From Streptomyces sp. NBC_00457 (GTDB lineage: Bacteria; Actinomycetota; Actinomycetes; Streptomycetales; Streptomycetaceae): 64,000 bases of DNA. Of this stretch, positions 8,153 through 16,088 are shown in pieces; positions within the stretch are counted from its first letter, which is position 1, and every line of letters begins with the position of its first letter. The position numbers were made by a program, and so were the translations under genes. Under the pieces are notes generated by a model that was not told where the DNA came from, ran no database searches, and was given only the letters and a program-made list of their open reading frames with translations. The stretch is from assembly GCF_036014015.1 (NCBI RefSeq), contig NZ_CP107905.1:10168001-10232000 (forward strand), given 5' to 3'.

Positions 8153-9283
8153 ATGCCGGGTCCGAAGCCGTTGCTGTTGGAGTTGTCCGATCGCGAACGC
8201 AGAGTGTTGCGGGGCTGGGTGCGTAAGCGGACGGCGGGGCAAGCCCTGGTGTTGCGGTCGAGGATCGTACTGGCGTGCGCCGAAGGTCAGCCGAACGCGC
8301 AGGTCGCGCAGGAGCTCGGGGTCTCACGGGAGACGGTGCGCAAGTGGCGCTCGCGGTTCGCTGCCGACCGGCTGGAGGGTCTGGTCGACAAGCCGCGATC
8401 GGGGGCGCCGCGGAAGGTCACCGACGAGCAGGTCGAGGGTCTGGTCGCGAGGACACTCGATCAGGCTCCGCCGAGGGGTGACTCGCCTCGGCCATCGACG
8501 CGGTCGATGGCCGAGGCGACGGGCATGTCTCAGTCGGCGGTCTCGAGGATCTGGCGGGCGTTCGGGCTCAAGCCGCACATCGTGCAGACCTGGAAGCTCT
8601 CTACCGATCCACAGTTCGTGACCAAGGTCCGTGACGTGGTCGGCATCTACCTCTCCCCGCCGGAGAATGCCCTGGTTCTGGCGGTGGACGAGAAGTCGCA
8701 GATCCAGGCCCTGGACCGCACCCAGCCGGTGCTGCCGCTGGTGCCGACGGCGCCAGCGCGGATGACGCACGACTACGTACGTCACGGCACGACCAGTCTG
8801 TTCGCCGCCCTGGACATCGTCTCCGGCTCGGTCATCGCTCAGCACTACCGGCGCCACCGCCACCAGGAGTTCCTGCGCTTCCTGAAGACCATCGACGCCG
8901 CTGTACCGAAGGATCTGGACCTGCATCTGGTCCTGGACAACTACGCCACCCACAAGACCGAAGTGGTCAAGAAGTGGCTGTTGCGCCATCCCCGCTTCCA
9001 CCTGCACTTCACCCCCACCTCCGCGTCCTGGCTCAACCTCGTCGAGCGCTGGTTCGCAGAGCTGACCTGCCGCAAGCTCCGCCGCTCGGCCCACCACAGC
9101 GTCCTCGATCTCGAACGTGACATCCGCGGCTGGATCAACGAGTGGAACAACAACCCCAAACCCTTCGTGTGGACCAAGACCGCCGACGAGATCCTCGAGA
9201 CCCTCGCCTCATACTGCACACGAATTACCGGCTCAGGACACGAGGGTCGGCTGGCGACCGGTGTGTCCCACGCGTGGCACTGA
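8153..9283 (+). CDS. IS630-family transposase
   Basis: N-terminal HTH (NAQVAQELGVSRETVRKWRSRF at about 48-69) followed by a DDE nuclease domain. The acidic triad is visible as LAVDEKSQIQALDRTQP, LVLDNYATHKTE and WLNLVERWFAELT. ATG at 8153 is preferred over the GTG at 8138. Intact relatives usually end ...SGH-stop, the stop being formed by the TA target (CACTAG). Here the same position reads CACGAG, so the frame runs on for 13 extra residues into flanking DNA. The enzyme may still be active; its right junction has been altered. Confidence 0.93.
   Translation: MPGPKPLLLELSDRERRVLRGWVRKRTAGQALVLRSRIVLACAEGQPNAQVAQELGVSRETVRKWRSRFAADRLEGLVDKPRSGAPRKVTDEQVEGLVARTLDQAPPRGDSPRPSTRSMAEATGMSQSAVSRIWRAFGLKPHIVQTWKLSTDPQFVTKVRDVVGIYLSPPENALVLAVDEKSQIQALDRTQPVLPLVPTAPARMTHDYVRHGTTSLFAALDIVSGSVIAQHYRRHRHQEFLRFLKTIDAAVPKDLDLHLVLDNYATHKTEVVKKWLLRHPRFHLHFTPTSASWLNLVERWFAELTCRKLRRSAHHSVLDLERDIRGWINEWNNNPKPFVWTKTADEILETLASYCTRITGSGHEGRLATGVSHAWH
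9217..9241 (+). repeat. Right inverted repeat of the IS630 copy, no TA after it
   Basis: Ends CTCAGGACAC and matches the left end in 19 of 25 positions. The next bases are GAG instead of the TA duplication seen at a normal IS630 insertion. This indicates a rearranged junction. Confidence 0.7.
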
Positions 9284-9372
9284 CTGCAGGTCGACGACGG
9301 TGTGGAGCCGGGGGCAAAGCGCACGGCAGCTTGAAGCCACGCCGGGACCGGTCCCGCGTACCTGTCGTTACG

Positions 9373-10548
9373 GTGGTGCCCGTGTCCGAGCTGAACGAGT
9401 TAATTGAGAACCTCGCCAACACGCACACTGGTGATGATTGGGGTGGCGGTTCGAGCCTGCGGGACAGCGCTATCACACGGCTGACGGAGATCGGACCGGA
9501 CGCCGTGCCCGTGCTCGTGGCACGGCTGCAGCAGCTGCTCGACGACCGCGCCGACTACCTCGTCAGGTTCGCCGCGGCCAAGGCCGAGTTCGACGCGTGG
9601 CGTGCCGATTACGTCGGAGACCAGCCGACCGGGTTGCTCGAGCTGCGCGGGTACAGGGACCCGTACGAGCTGCGGCAGGGTTTGGTGGAGGCCCTACGTG
9701 CGCTCGGTGACCAGCGCGCTGCACCCGTTCTTGTCGCGGCGCTTCGCGACCAAGCGTGTGTCTGGTACGCGGCGAGGGCACTGCGGGACATCCACGCGGC
9801 CGATCCGGTTGACGCGCTCATGGACGGGCTGGTCATCACGGTCCGCAACGGCAGGATGACCAACGAGATCGCGGCGGTCGCCATCGAATACGGCGTCACA
9901 CCGGGGCAGGTGATCGCTAGGTTCGACACCGAGGAGACCGAGCAAGGACGGGTCAACCTCCTGGAATTGCTTGCTGATCTCGCCGCCGAACGAGAGGTGC
10001 CCGCGACGGCCTTCCTCGCCGCAGTCGACGACGACAACGAAAAGGTCCGCTGGGCTGCTATCCGCGGCCTCACCCACGTCGCCGCGTCCCCCGAGATCGA
10101 GGCGACCTTACTCGTGATGACTCTTGACCAGGAGGAATCCGTGCGATGGCGGGCGATCTCGGCACTTCGACAGACACGCGGCAGCGGTACGTCCGTCGGG
10201 GGTTACCACAACTTCCCACTCACCGAGGACCTAGTTCGAGAGGCATTCCTTCTCCAGGACGAGCGCGTCGACGGCCGGGTACGGGCCCGGCTAGCCGACC
10301 TCAGGGACCCAATGCCGGTCGTCCGAGCCCTCTATAGCCTCGCCGCCGACGGCGACAGCCGGGCCGGCGCCGCTCTTCTCTCGGGCACGGCACTGTTCCG
10401 CCTAATCCTTACCGACGAAACCGCGGATGAAGCCAAAGCGGCCTTCGACACGGTGGCCACCCCGGCAGACGTGACCCGTCTCGAGGAATTCCGCGCGGCA
10501 CAACCCAAGCCACAACCCAAGCGCCGCCGCTGGTTCCGTCGCCGCTGA
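9373..10548 (+). CDS. HEAT-like repeat protein with basic C-terminal tail
   Basis: About 391 residues of helical repeats of the PBS-lyase/HEAT type, for example ALRALGDQRAAPVLVAALRD, NEKVRWAAIRGLTHVAASPE and ESVRWRAISALRQT. It ends in a strongly basic tail, PKRRRWFRRR. Starts at GTG 9373, 9376 or 9382 are all possible; no strong ribosome site separates them. HEAT solenoids bind proteins or nucleic acids, and the basic tail hints at nucleic-acid or membrane contact, but no function is assigned. A TTA codon at 10108 suggests bldA control. It lies between IS630 ends as an apparent passenger. Confidence 0.75.
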   Translation: MVPVSELNELIENLANTHTGDDWGGGSSLRDSAITRLTEIGPDAVPVLVARLQQLLDDRADYLVRFAAAKAEFDAWRADYVGDQPTGLLELRGYRDPYELRQGLVEALRALGDQRAAPVLVAALRDQACVWYAARALRDIHAADPVDALMDGLVITVRNGRMTNEIAAVAIEYGVTPGQVIARFDTEETEQGRVNLLELLADLAAEREVPATAFLAAVDDDNEKVRWAAIRGLTHVAASPEIEATLLVMTLDQEESVRWRAISALRQTRGSGTSVGGYHNFPLTEDLVREAFLLQDERVDGRVRARLADLRDPMPVVRALYSLAADGDSRAGAALLSGTALFRLILTDETADEAKAAFDTVATPADVTRLEEFRAAQPKPQPKRRRWFRRR

Positions 10549-10619
10549 CGGCTCGGCTCTGGGTTTCATCGGAGGGTCAAGATCCGTCGTGTGTCGACCC
10601 GATGACGCCAAGGGAGGAA

Positions 10620-10745
10620 CCGCCGTCCGCCAACGCACTCAGCTCCGCAGCACCCTGCGTTCGCGATCGGACTACTCCAACAACAACGGCTTCGGACCCG
10701 GCATCTCCTCCCCGCAACTGCCAACGAACTAACGACTCAGGACAC
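10620..10745 (-). mobile_element. Inverted remnant of IS630 5' end
   Basis: Read on the minus strand this reproduces the terminal repeat and about the first 90 bases of the IS630 transposase gene at 8110-8235, with scattered substitutions and a premature stop. The rest of 10549-10914 (between the HEAT gene, this remnant and the kinase fragment) holds nothing I can recognise. Confidence 0.8.
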
Positions 10746-10914
10746 TAGAGCGGTCGGGAGAAGTGCGGTTGTGGCCTGCTGTTCCTGTGTGCAGTTGGAT
10801 GCCAGAGGCGCGGAGGCGGGGCAACATAGCCGACGATCGCCGGTTAGCCAAATCGGCCATTCCGCAGACCATTGAACCTGTCGCCGCTGATCTCCGCGTG
10901 GCACATTCAGTCAT

Positions 10915-11391
10915 CTGCGGACACTGGTGGAGGACCTGCTGGAGATCTCCCGGCTCGACGCGGGCGCCGAGCGGGCCGAACTCAGGCCCGTACCGCTCGC
11001 CGAGATGGTCGGAGAGTCCGTGGCCCGCACCGGGCTGGACACGCGGTTCACCGCCGCCGATGCCCGGTCGGCGGAGACCGATCCGCGCCGGCTCGACCGG
11101 ATCGTCGCCAACCTCGTCGTCAACGCCCACCGGCACGGCCGCACGCCCGTCGAGGTCGAGGTGGCCGGGACGACCGTGACCGTACGGGACCACGGCCCGG
11201 GCTACCCGGCGGAGCTGCTCGCGGACGGCCCGCAGCGATTCCGCACGGGTGCCTCGGAGCGCGGCCACGGTCACGGCCTCGGGCTGACCATCGCGCTGGG
11301 GCAGGCCCAAGTCATCGGGGCGTCGCTGGAGTTCGCGAACGCTCCCGACGGCGGGGCGCTCGCCACCCTCCGGCTGCCGCCCGCGGGCTGA
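10915..11391 (+). pseudogene. Sensor histidine kinase, C-terminal fragment
   Basis: Starts abruptly in LRTLVEDLLEISRLDAGAE, the segment after a HisKA domain, and continues through the ATP-binding domain: N box RIVANLVVNAHRHG, G1 VRDHGPGYP and G2 GHGHGLGLTIA. The sensor, membrane and phospho-accepting His parts and any response regulator are missing. The break lies just right of the IS630 composite, so the upstream half was probably lost in that rearrangement. A GTG at 10927 could express the fragment, but it would lack kinase activity on its own. Confidence 0.85.
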
Positions 11392-11530
11392 CGCCGAACG
11401 GCCGATACCGAACGGATGCCCGGCCGAGCGGTGCCCGATCCGTGGCCGGAGCCGAGCGGAGATCCGCCCCGCGGAAGGTGGTCGACGTGCGTGAACGCCG
11501 CGCACCCGCCCCCTTGGAGGTGTCCCTCCC

Positions 11531-12556
11531 ATGTCACCGGTTCCCTTTTCCGGAGAGCCCGGCGCAGGCCGGGCCCAGCCCTTGTGGTCCACCGACTCAT
11601 GGCTCCCGCCCCGCCGGCACGACCGGTCCGGGCGGCGCTTCACGGCCGGCCTCGCCGCGGGCGCCACCGCACTGCTCACCCTGGCGGTCCTCGCCATCGC
11701 CGTGCCCACTTCCGGCAACAGCCCGGGAACCGGAGCGGGTTCGCTGCCGTGGCCGACGGAGGGGCAGACGAGCGTGGTGGTCGAGGGCCTCGGCGCCCAT
11801 GGTGACCTCGGTACGCGGGGCGAGCGGACACCGGTGCCGATCGCCAGCGTCACCAAGGTGATGACCGCCTACGTGATCCTCCGCGACCGTCCGCTGCGCG
11901 CGGGCGAGGACGGCCCCCTCGTCACCGTCGACCGGTCCGCCGCGAACGAGTCCGTCTCGGGCGTGGAGTCGAACGTGCCGGTCCGGGAGGGTATGCGGCT
12001 GAGTGAACGACAGCTGCTGGAACTGCTGTTGATCCCCTCCGGCAACAACATCGCCCGGCTGCTGGCCCGTTGGAACGCGGGCTCGCAGGAGGCCTTCGTC
12101 ACGAAAATGAACCGGGCCGCCCGTGACCTGGGCATGCGCCACACCACGTACACCGGCGCCAGCGGCATCGAACCCACGACCACCAGCACTTCGGCCGACC
12201 AGCTGAGGCTGGCCCGCCGGGTCATGCGCGACGAGGTGTTCCGGACCATCGTCGCCATGCCCAGCACCACCGTGCCCGGTGTCCCCGGGACGATCCGCAA
12301 CACCAACACCCTGCTCGGCACGGCGAACGTGATCGGCCTCAAGACCGGCTCCAGCACTCCCGCCGGCGGCGCCCTGATGTGGGCGGCCACCGCGTCCGAC
12401 AAGGACGGCCGGGACCGGCTGATCCTCGGAGTGGTGCTGCACCAGCGCGCCGGCACCGACCCCCGGCAGGGGCTGCGGGCCGCTCTCGCCACGAGCCACG
12501 CGCTGATCGAGAGCGTACGGCGATGGCTGTCGATGACCTCGCCCGGAACACGGTGA
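11531..12556 (+). CDS. D-alanyl-D-alanine carboxypeptidase (S11 family)
   Basis: 341 residues. An N-terminal cytoplasmic stretch and one membrane anchor (about 40-58, AAGATALLTLAVLAIAVP) export the catalytic domain. All three penicillin-binding motifs are present: SVTK (active-site Ser and Lys), SGNN and KTGS. It trims D-Ala from peptidoglycan stem peptides outside the membrane. A GGAGG-type site lies just upstream of the ATG. The gene follows the kinase fragment and overlaps in direction with the next gene 8 bases on, suggesting a former signal-responsive cell-wall operon. Confidence 0.92.
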   Translation: MSPVPFSGEPGAGRAQPLWSTDSWLPPRRHDRSGRRFTAGLAAGATALLTLAVLAIAVPTSGNSPGTGAGSLPWPTEGQTSVVVEGLGAHGDLGTRGERTPVPIASVTKVMTAYVILRDRPLRAGEDGPLVTVDRSAANESVSGVESNVPVREGMRLSERQLLELLLIPSGNNIARLLARWNAGSQEAFVTKMNRAARDLGMRHTTYTGASGIEPTTTSTSADQLRLARRVMRDEVFRTIVAMPSTTVPGVPGTIRNTNTLLGTANVIGLKTGSSTPAGGALMWAATASDKDGRDRLILGVVLHQRAGTDPRQGLRAALATSHALIESVRRWLSMTSPGTR

Positions 12557-12563
12557 GACGGCC

Positions 12564-13553
12564 GTGACAAACTCCCTCGACACCGCGCCCGCCCGGCCGG
12601 CACCCGATTCCACCCGCCCGCGGAACGAGGACACCGGCGTCCGGCGGCCGCCGCTGGTCCTCGGCTCGCTCGCGGGCCTGGCCACGCTGGTGATGCTGGG
12701 CCACGCCCTCGTCCCCAACCGGGTCGGCCGTCTCGGCAGCCTCGTCGAGACCTTCCTGCCCTGGACGGGTCTGGCCGTGCCGCTGCTGCTCCTGTGCGCC
12801 CTGGCCCGCCGGTCCAGGGCCGCCGCCGTGTCCGTGCTGCTGCCGGCCGTCGTCTGGTGCTCGCTCTTCTGCGGGACACTCGTCGACAAGCGGGAGGACG
12901 GTGGCAACCTGACCGTCGTGACGCACAACGTCAACGAACACAATCCGCGGCCGGTGCGCACCGCCCGTGCCCTGGCCGCCTCCGGCGCGGACGTGGTGGC
13001 TCTCGAAGAGCTGGGCGGCCCGTCGACAGCGGCGTACGAGAGAACGCTGGCCGGCACCTACCCGTACCACTCCGTGCAGGGCACGGTCGGTCTGTGGAGC
13101 AGGTATCCGGTCGCCGACGCCCGTGCGGTCGACATCGCGCCCTGGCCACGTGCGCTGCGCGCCACCGTCCGCACGCCCGAGGGGCCGGTCGCGGTCTTCG
13201 TCGCCCATCTGATGTCCGTCCGCTTCACCGCCGGCTCGGGGTTCACCTCCGACGCACGTGACGCGGCCGCACGGCGACTCGCCGCCGCCGTGCGCGCCGA
13301 GCCGCTCGCCCGCACGATCCTCGTCGGCGACCTGAACGGCACGACCGACGACCGGGCGTTGTCCGAGCTCACCTCCCAACTGCGGTCCGCGCAGGCCGAG
13401 TCGGGCGCTGGGTTCGGTGCCAGCTGGCCGGCCTCGTTCCCGGTGGCCCGGATCGACCACATCCTCGTACGCGGTGTGGAGCCGCGATCCGCCTGGACCC
13501 TCCCGGCCACCGGCAGCGACCACCTGCCGGTGGCGGCGTCGGTGCGGGTGTGA
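12564..13553 (+). CDS. Membrane-anchored endonuclease/exonuclease/phosphatase-fold protein
   Basis: 329 residues. Three hydrophobic segments lie in the first 100 residues, then an EEP (DNase I-like) domain facing outward. The motifs are THNVNEHN, ALEEL, GDLNGT, RIDHILV and the terminal GSDHLPV, covering the metal and catalytic residues of the fold. Such proteins cleave phosphodiesters in nucleic acids, lipids or nucleotides, and the substrate here is not evident. GTG start 7 bases after the carboxypeptidase stop indicates co-transcription. Confidence 0.87.
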   Translation: MTNSLDTAPARPAPDSTRPRNEDTGVRRPPLVLGSLAGLATLVMLGHALVPNRVGRLGSLVETFLPWTGLAVPLLLLCALARRSRAAAVSVLLPAVVWCSLFCGTLVDKREDGGNLTVVTHNVNEHNPRPVRTARALAASGADVVALEELGGPSTAAYERTLAGTYPYHSVQGTVGLWSRYPVADARAVDIAPWPRALRATVRTPEGPVAVFVAHLMSVRFTAGSGFTSDARDAAARRLAAAVRAEPLARTILVGDLNGTTDDRALSELTSQLRSAQAESGAGFGASWPASFPVARIDHILVRGVEPRSAWTLPATGSDHLPVAASVRV

Positions 13554-13655
13554 GAGCAGGCTTGCGGAACAACTGGCTTGACCTCCTGGAACTGGCTGCC
13601 TCCCGCCGGGACAGACGCACGGTGGCGCTCGGCTGACGACCGTACGCCTGCCCGG

Positions 13656-13704
13656 GCCCCGAAGGGGCGCGGGGAACTGCGCGACCAGCCACGACGGACC
13701 CGCA
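13656..13704 (+). terminator. Streptomyces-type intergenic repeat with GCCCC-GAA-GGGGC hairpin
   Basis: A short hairpin (13656-13660 with 13664-13668) followed by GCGGGGAACTGCGCGACCAG, a motif I know to recur between genes throughout Streptomyces genomes. It sits between convergent genes and may act as a terminator. Confidence 0.65.
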
Positions 13705-13746
13705 CACGAGCGACGGCCCATCGCGGCAGGACCCCGCGCGGAGCGC

Positions 13747-15930
13747 CTAGCGCAGGCGCCCCGCCGGATCCTCAGCCGCCGCCTCCCGTTCCGCACCGGA
13801 GGTGACGGGTGCGGTGCCGCTACCCGCGTCGGCCGCCGGTTCCGCCCGGTCCCCGTGCCCCGGCCACCACGCCGCGTGGCCGATCAGCGCGGTGAGGCTC
13901 GGGGTGAAGAACATCGCCATGACGAACGCGGCGATCGTGATGCCGAAGGAGACGGCGAACCCCATCTCCGTGAGCAGGGAGTTGCCCGCCAGCATCATCG
14001 TGGCGAAGGTCGCCGCGAGGATGACACCCGCGGCGGCCACGGTCGGACCGGCGTGTTTGATCGCCATGTTGGCTGCCTCGCGCGGTTCGCGGCCCTCACG
14101 TGCCTCCTCACGGAGCCGGGCGATCATGAGGATGTTGTAGTCGGTGCCGATGGCGACCACGAAGAGATACATGATCACCGGAAGCATGAACATCAGGCCC
14201 GAATGCCCGGCCCCGTCCTGGAAGATCCACACCGTCGCGCCCAGGGTGGCGCCGAATCCGAGCCCCACCGACGCGATCAGATACCAGGGGGCGACCACGC
14301 TGCGCAGCAGCAGCCCCAGGATGACCATGATCAGCAACGCGGCGACGGGGAAGACCGTCCGGTAGTCGTGGTTGACCGCGGTGTCGATGTCCTTGTAGAT
14401 CGAGGACATGCCGCCGACCAGGGCCTCGGTGCCCTCGGGCGCGTCGGAGTGCGCGACATCCCGTACGCGGTCCACCGCGTCGATCGCCTTGTCCGTCGAC
14501 GCCTCGTACTGGAGCGTGACGGTGAAGTCCGCGGTGGTGCCTTCCTTGTTCACCTGCGTCATACGGGCACTCGCGACGCCGTCCACGGCACCGAGCTTCT
14601 TCGTGTACGCGTCGAACGCGGCCTTGTCGAGCGGCTCACCGTCGGTGCTGGACAGGTAGACGTCGGTCGGCGCGGCGGCACCGGCCGAGTACGCCTTCTG
14701 CATCTCGTCCTGGACGACCATGGACTCCTTGGTCTCGGGCATGGAGCCCGAGGCCAGGTCGAACGTCGCCTTGTAGCCGAACGTGCCCAGCGACAGTACG
14801 AGCAGGACGAGACCGGACACCACGGCGGTCAGCGCGGGGCGGCGCTGCACACCCCGGCCGAGGGCGGCGAAACGGGCGTTCTCCGGCTCCCGTTGCCAGG
14901 ACTTGGAGGGCCAGAAGACCTTCGGCCCGATGAGCGAGACCACGGCCGGGATCAGGGTCAGGCCCGCGACCAGGGTGGCGGCCACCGCGATGGCCAGCGC
15001 CGGCCCCATCTGCTTGAGGAAGCCCAGCGTGGACAGCACGAGTGCGAGGAAGGCGATGATGACCGCCCCGGCGGCCGAGGCGATGGCCTCGCCGACCCGG
15101 GCCACCGCGTTGACCATGGCCTGCTTGGGTTCGTCACCGGTGCGCAGGCGTTCGCGGTACCGGAAGATCAGGAAGAGGAAGTAGTCCGTGCCCACGCCGA
15201 AGAGCACGACGATCAGGATCGACGAGATCGAACTGTTGGCCTGGAGGTCGAACAGCTTGGTGGCGTACGCGATCAGCCCGTTGGCGATCGCGGACACCAC
15301 GCCGATCAGGATCAGGGGAAGCACGGCCAGGATCGGCGCCCGGAAGATGATCAGCAGGGTCACCAGGATGATGACGAAGGTGCCGATGCCGATCAGCGCC
15401 TCGCCGCGTTTGGACGAGTCCTGCTGGTCCAGGGCCTGTGCTGCGGAGCCGCCGAGCTTGACGTCAAGATCGGTACCCTGGGCGAGTTCCTTGACGTCCT
15501 CGCGTAACACCTTTGCCGCGTCGGCCTGTTTGGGCGTACCGGCGTTCTTGCTGTCCATCTGAACCAGCGTCAGGGCGTACCTGCCGTCCTCGGACGGCTG
15601 GCCGGGGACGACCTTCTGCACCTGGTCGATGTTCTTCTTGCCCAGCTCGGTGGTGATCCGGGCGACGTCCTGCTGGTCGGCGGCGGTCATCTTGCCGCCG
15701 TCGGTGCGCTGGTAGAGCGCGATCGCGGAGGGGGTGAAGGCGCTGGGGAACGCCTCCTCCTGGAGGTCTGCGGCTTTGATGGACTCGTAACTCTTGGGCA
15801 GGAAACTGCTCTCGTCGCTGGTGGACGGCAGGCTCGGGGCGGTGGCCACGATGGCCACCGCCGCGATCAGCCATGCCGCGATCGTCCAGACGGGATGTCG
15901 GACGACAGCGCTGCCAATACGTCGGAACAT
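13747..15930 (-). CDS. MMPL/RND-superfamily membrane transporter
   Basis: 727 residues in two homologous halves, each a large extracytoplasmic loop between TM1 and a block of five to six helices. The N-terminus MFRRIGSAVVRHPVWTIAAWL is typical of actinobacterial MMPL proteins. The conserved GVGTDYFLFLIFRYRE and AIGTDYNILMIARLREE carry the TM4-type Asp-Tyr pairs thought to relay protons. These proteins usually export lipids or hydrophobic compounds. It stands alone, convergent with the preceding operon, and the C-terminal tail is hydrophilic. Confidence 0.93.
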   Translation of the reverse strand: MFRRIGSAVVRHPVWTIAAWLIAAVAIVATAPSLPSTSDESSFLPKSYESIKAADLQEEAFPSAFTPSAIALYQRTDGGKMTAADQQDVARITTELGKKNIDQVQKVVPGQPSEDGRYALTLVQMDSKNAGTPKQADAAKVLREDVKELAQGTDLDVKLGGSAAQALDQQDSSKRGEALIGIGTFVIILVTLLIIFRAPILAVLPLILIGVVSAIANGLIAYATKLFDLQANSSISSILIVVLFGVGTDYFLFLIFRYRERLRTGDEPKQAMVNAVARVGEAIASAAGAVIIAFLALVLSTLGFLKQMGPALAIAVAATLVAGLTLIPAVVSLIGPKVFWPSKSWQREPENARFAALGRGVQRRPALTAVVSGLVLLVLSLGTFGYKATFDLASGSMPETKESMVVQDEMQKAYSAGAAAPTDVYLSSTDGEPLDKAAFDAYTKKLGAVDGVASARMTQVNKEGTTADFTVTLQYEASTDKAIDAVDRVRDVAHSDAPEGTEALVGGMSSIYKDIDTAVNHDYRTVFPVAALLIMVILGLLLRSVVAPWYLIASVGLGFGATLGATVWIFQDGAGHSGLMFMLPVIMYLFVVAIGTDYNILMIARLREEAREGREPREAANMAIKHAGPTVAAAGVILAATFATMMLAGNSLLTEMGFAVSFGITIAAFVMAMFFTPSLTALIGHAAWWPGHGDRAEPAADAGSGTAPVTSGAEREAAAEDPAGRLR

Positions 15931-16088
15931 GCGGGAGGGTCCTCCTGGAAAGGAAGATCACCGCAGCCCGGGGAGCGGACCCTGGCATCGGCGACCTCGA
16001 CCGGCCCGCACCGACCGAGCCGGTCGAATGGTTGTCTGAGGCTCTCAATCGTAGTGACCGAACGGATCAGTACCCCAAGGGGGCCCGA

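Larger units (their letters stand above)
8110..10745. mobile_element. Composite IS630-type unit carrying a HEAT-repeat gene
   Basis: A near-complete IS630-type element (8110-9241) lies at the left. A 126-bp inverted remnant of the same element's transposase-start end (10620-10745) lies at the right. The outermost 38 bases on the two sides are inverted repeats differing at one position, and both are bordered by TA, the IS630 target. A HEAT-repeat protein gene sits between them. The arrangement could in principle be mobilised as one 2.6-kb unit by the transposase at its left end. Confidence 0.7.

Noticed and set aside
13855..15507. Long plus-strand open frame opposite the MMPL transporter
   Set aside because: It is the antisense shadow of a membrane-protein gene in high-GC DNA, rich in His/Asp/Arg with no recognisable domain.
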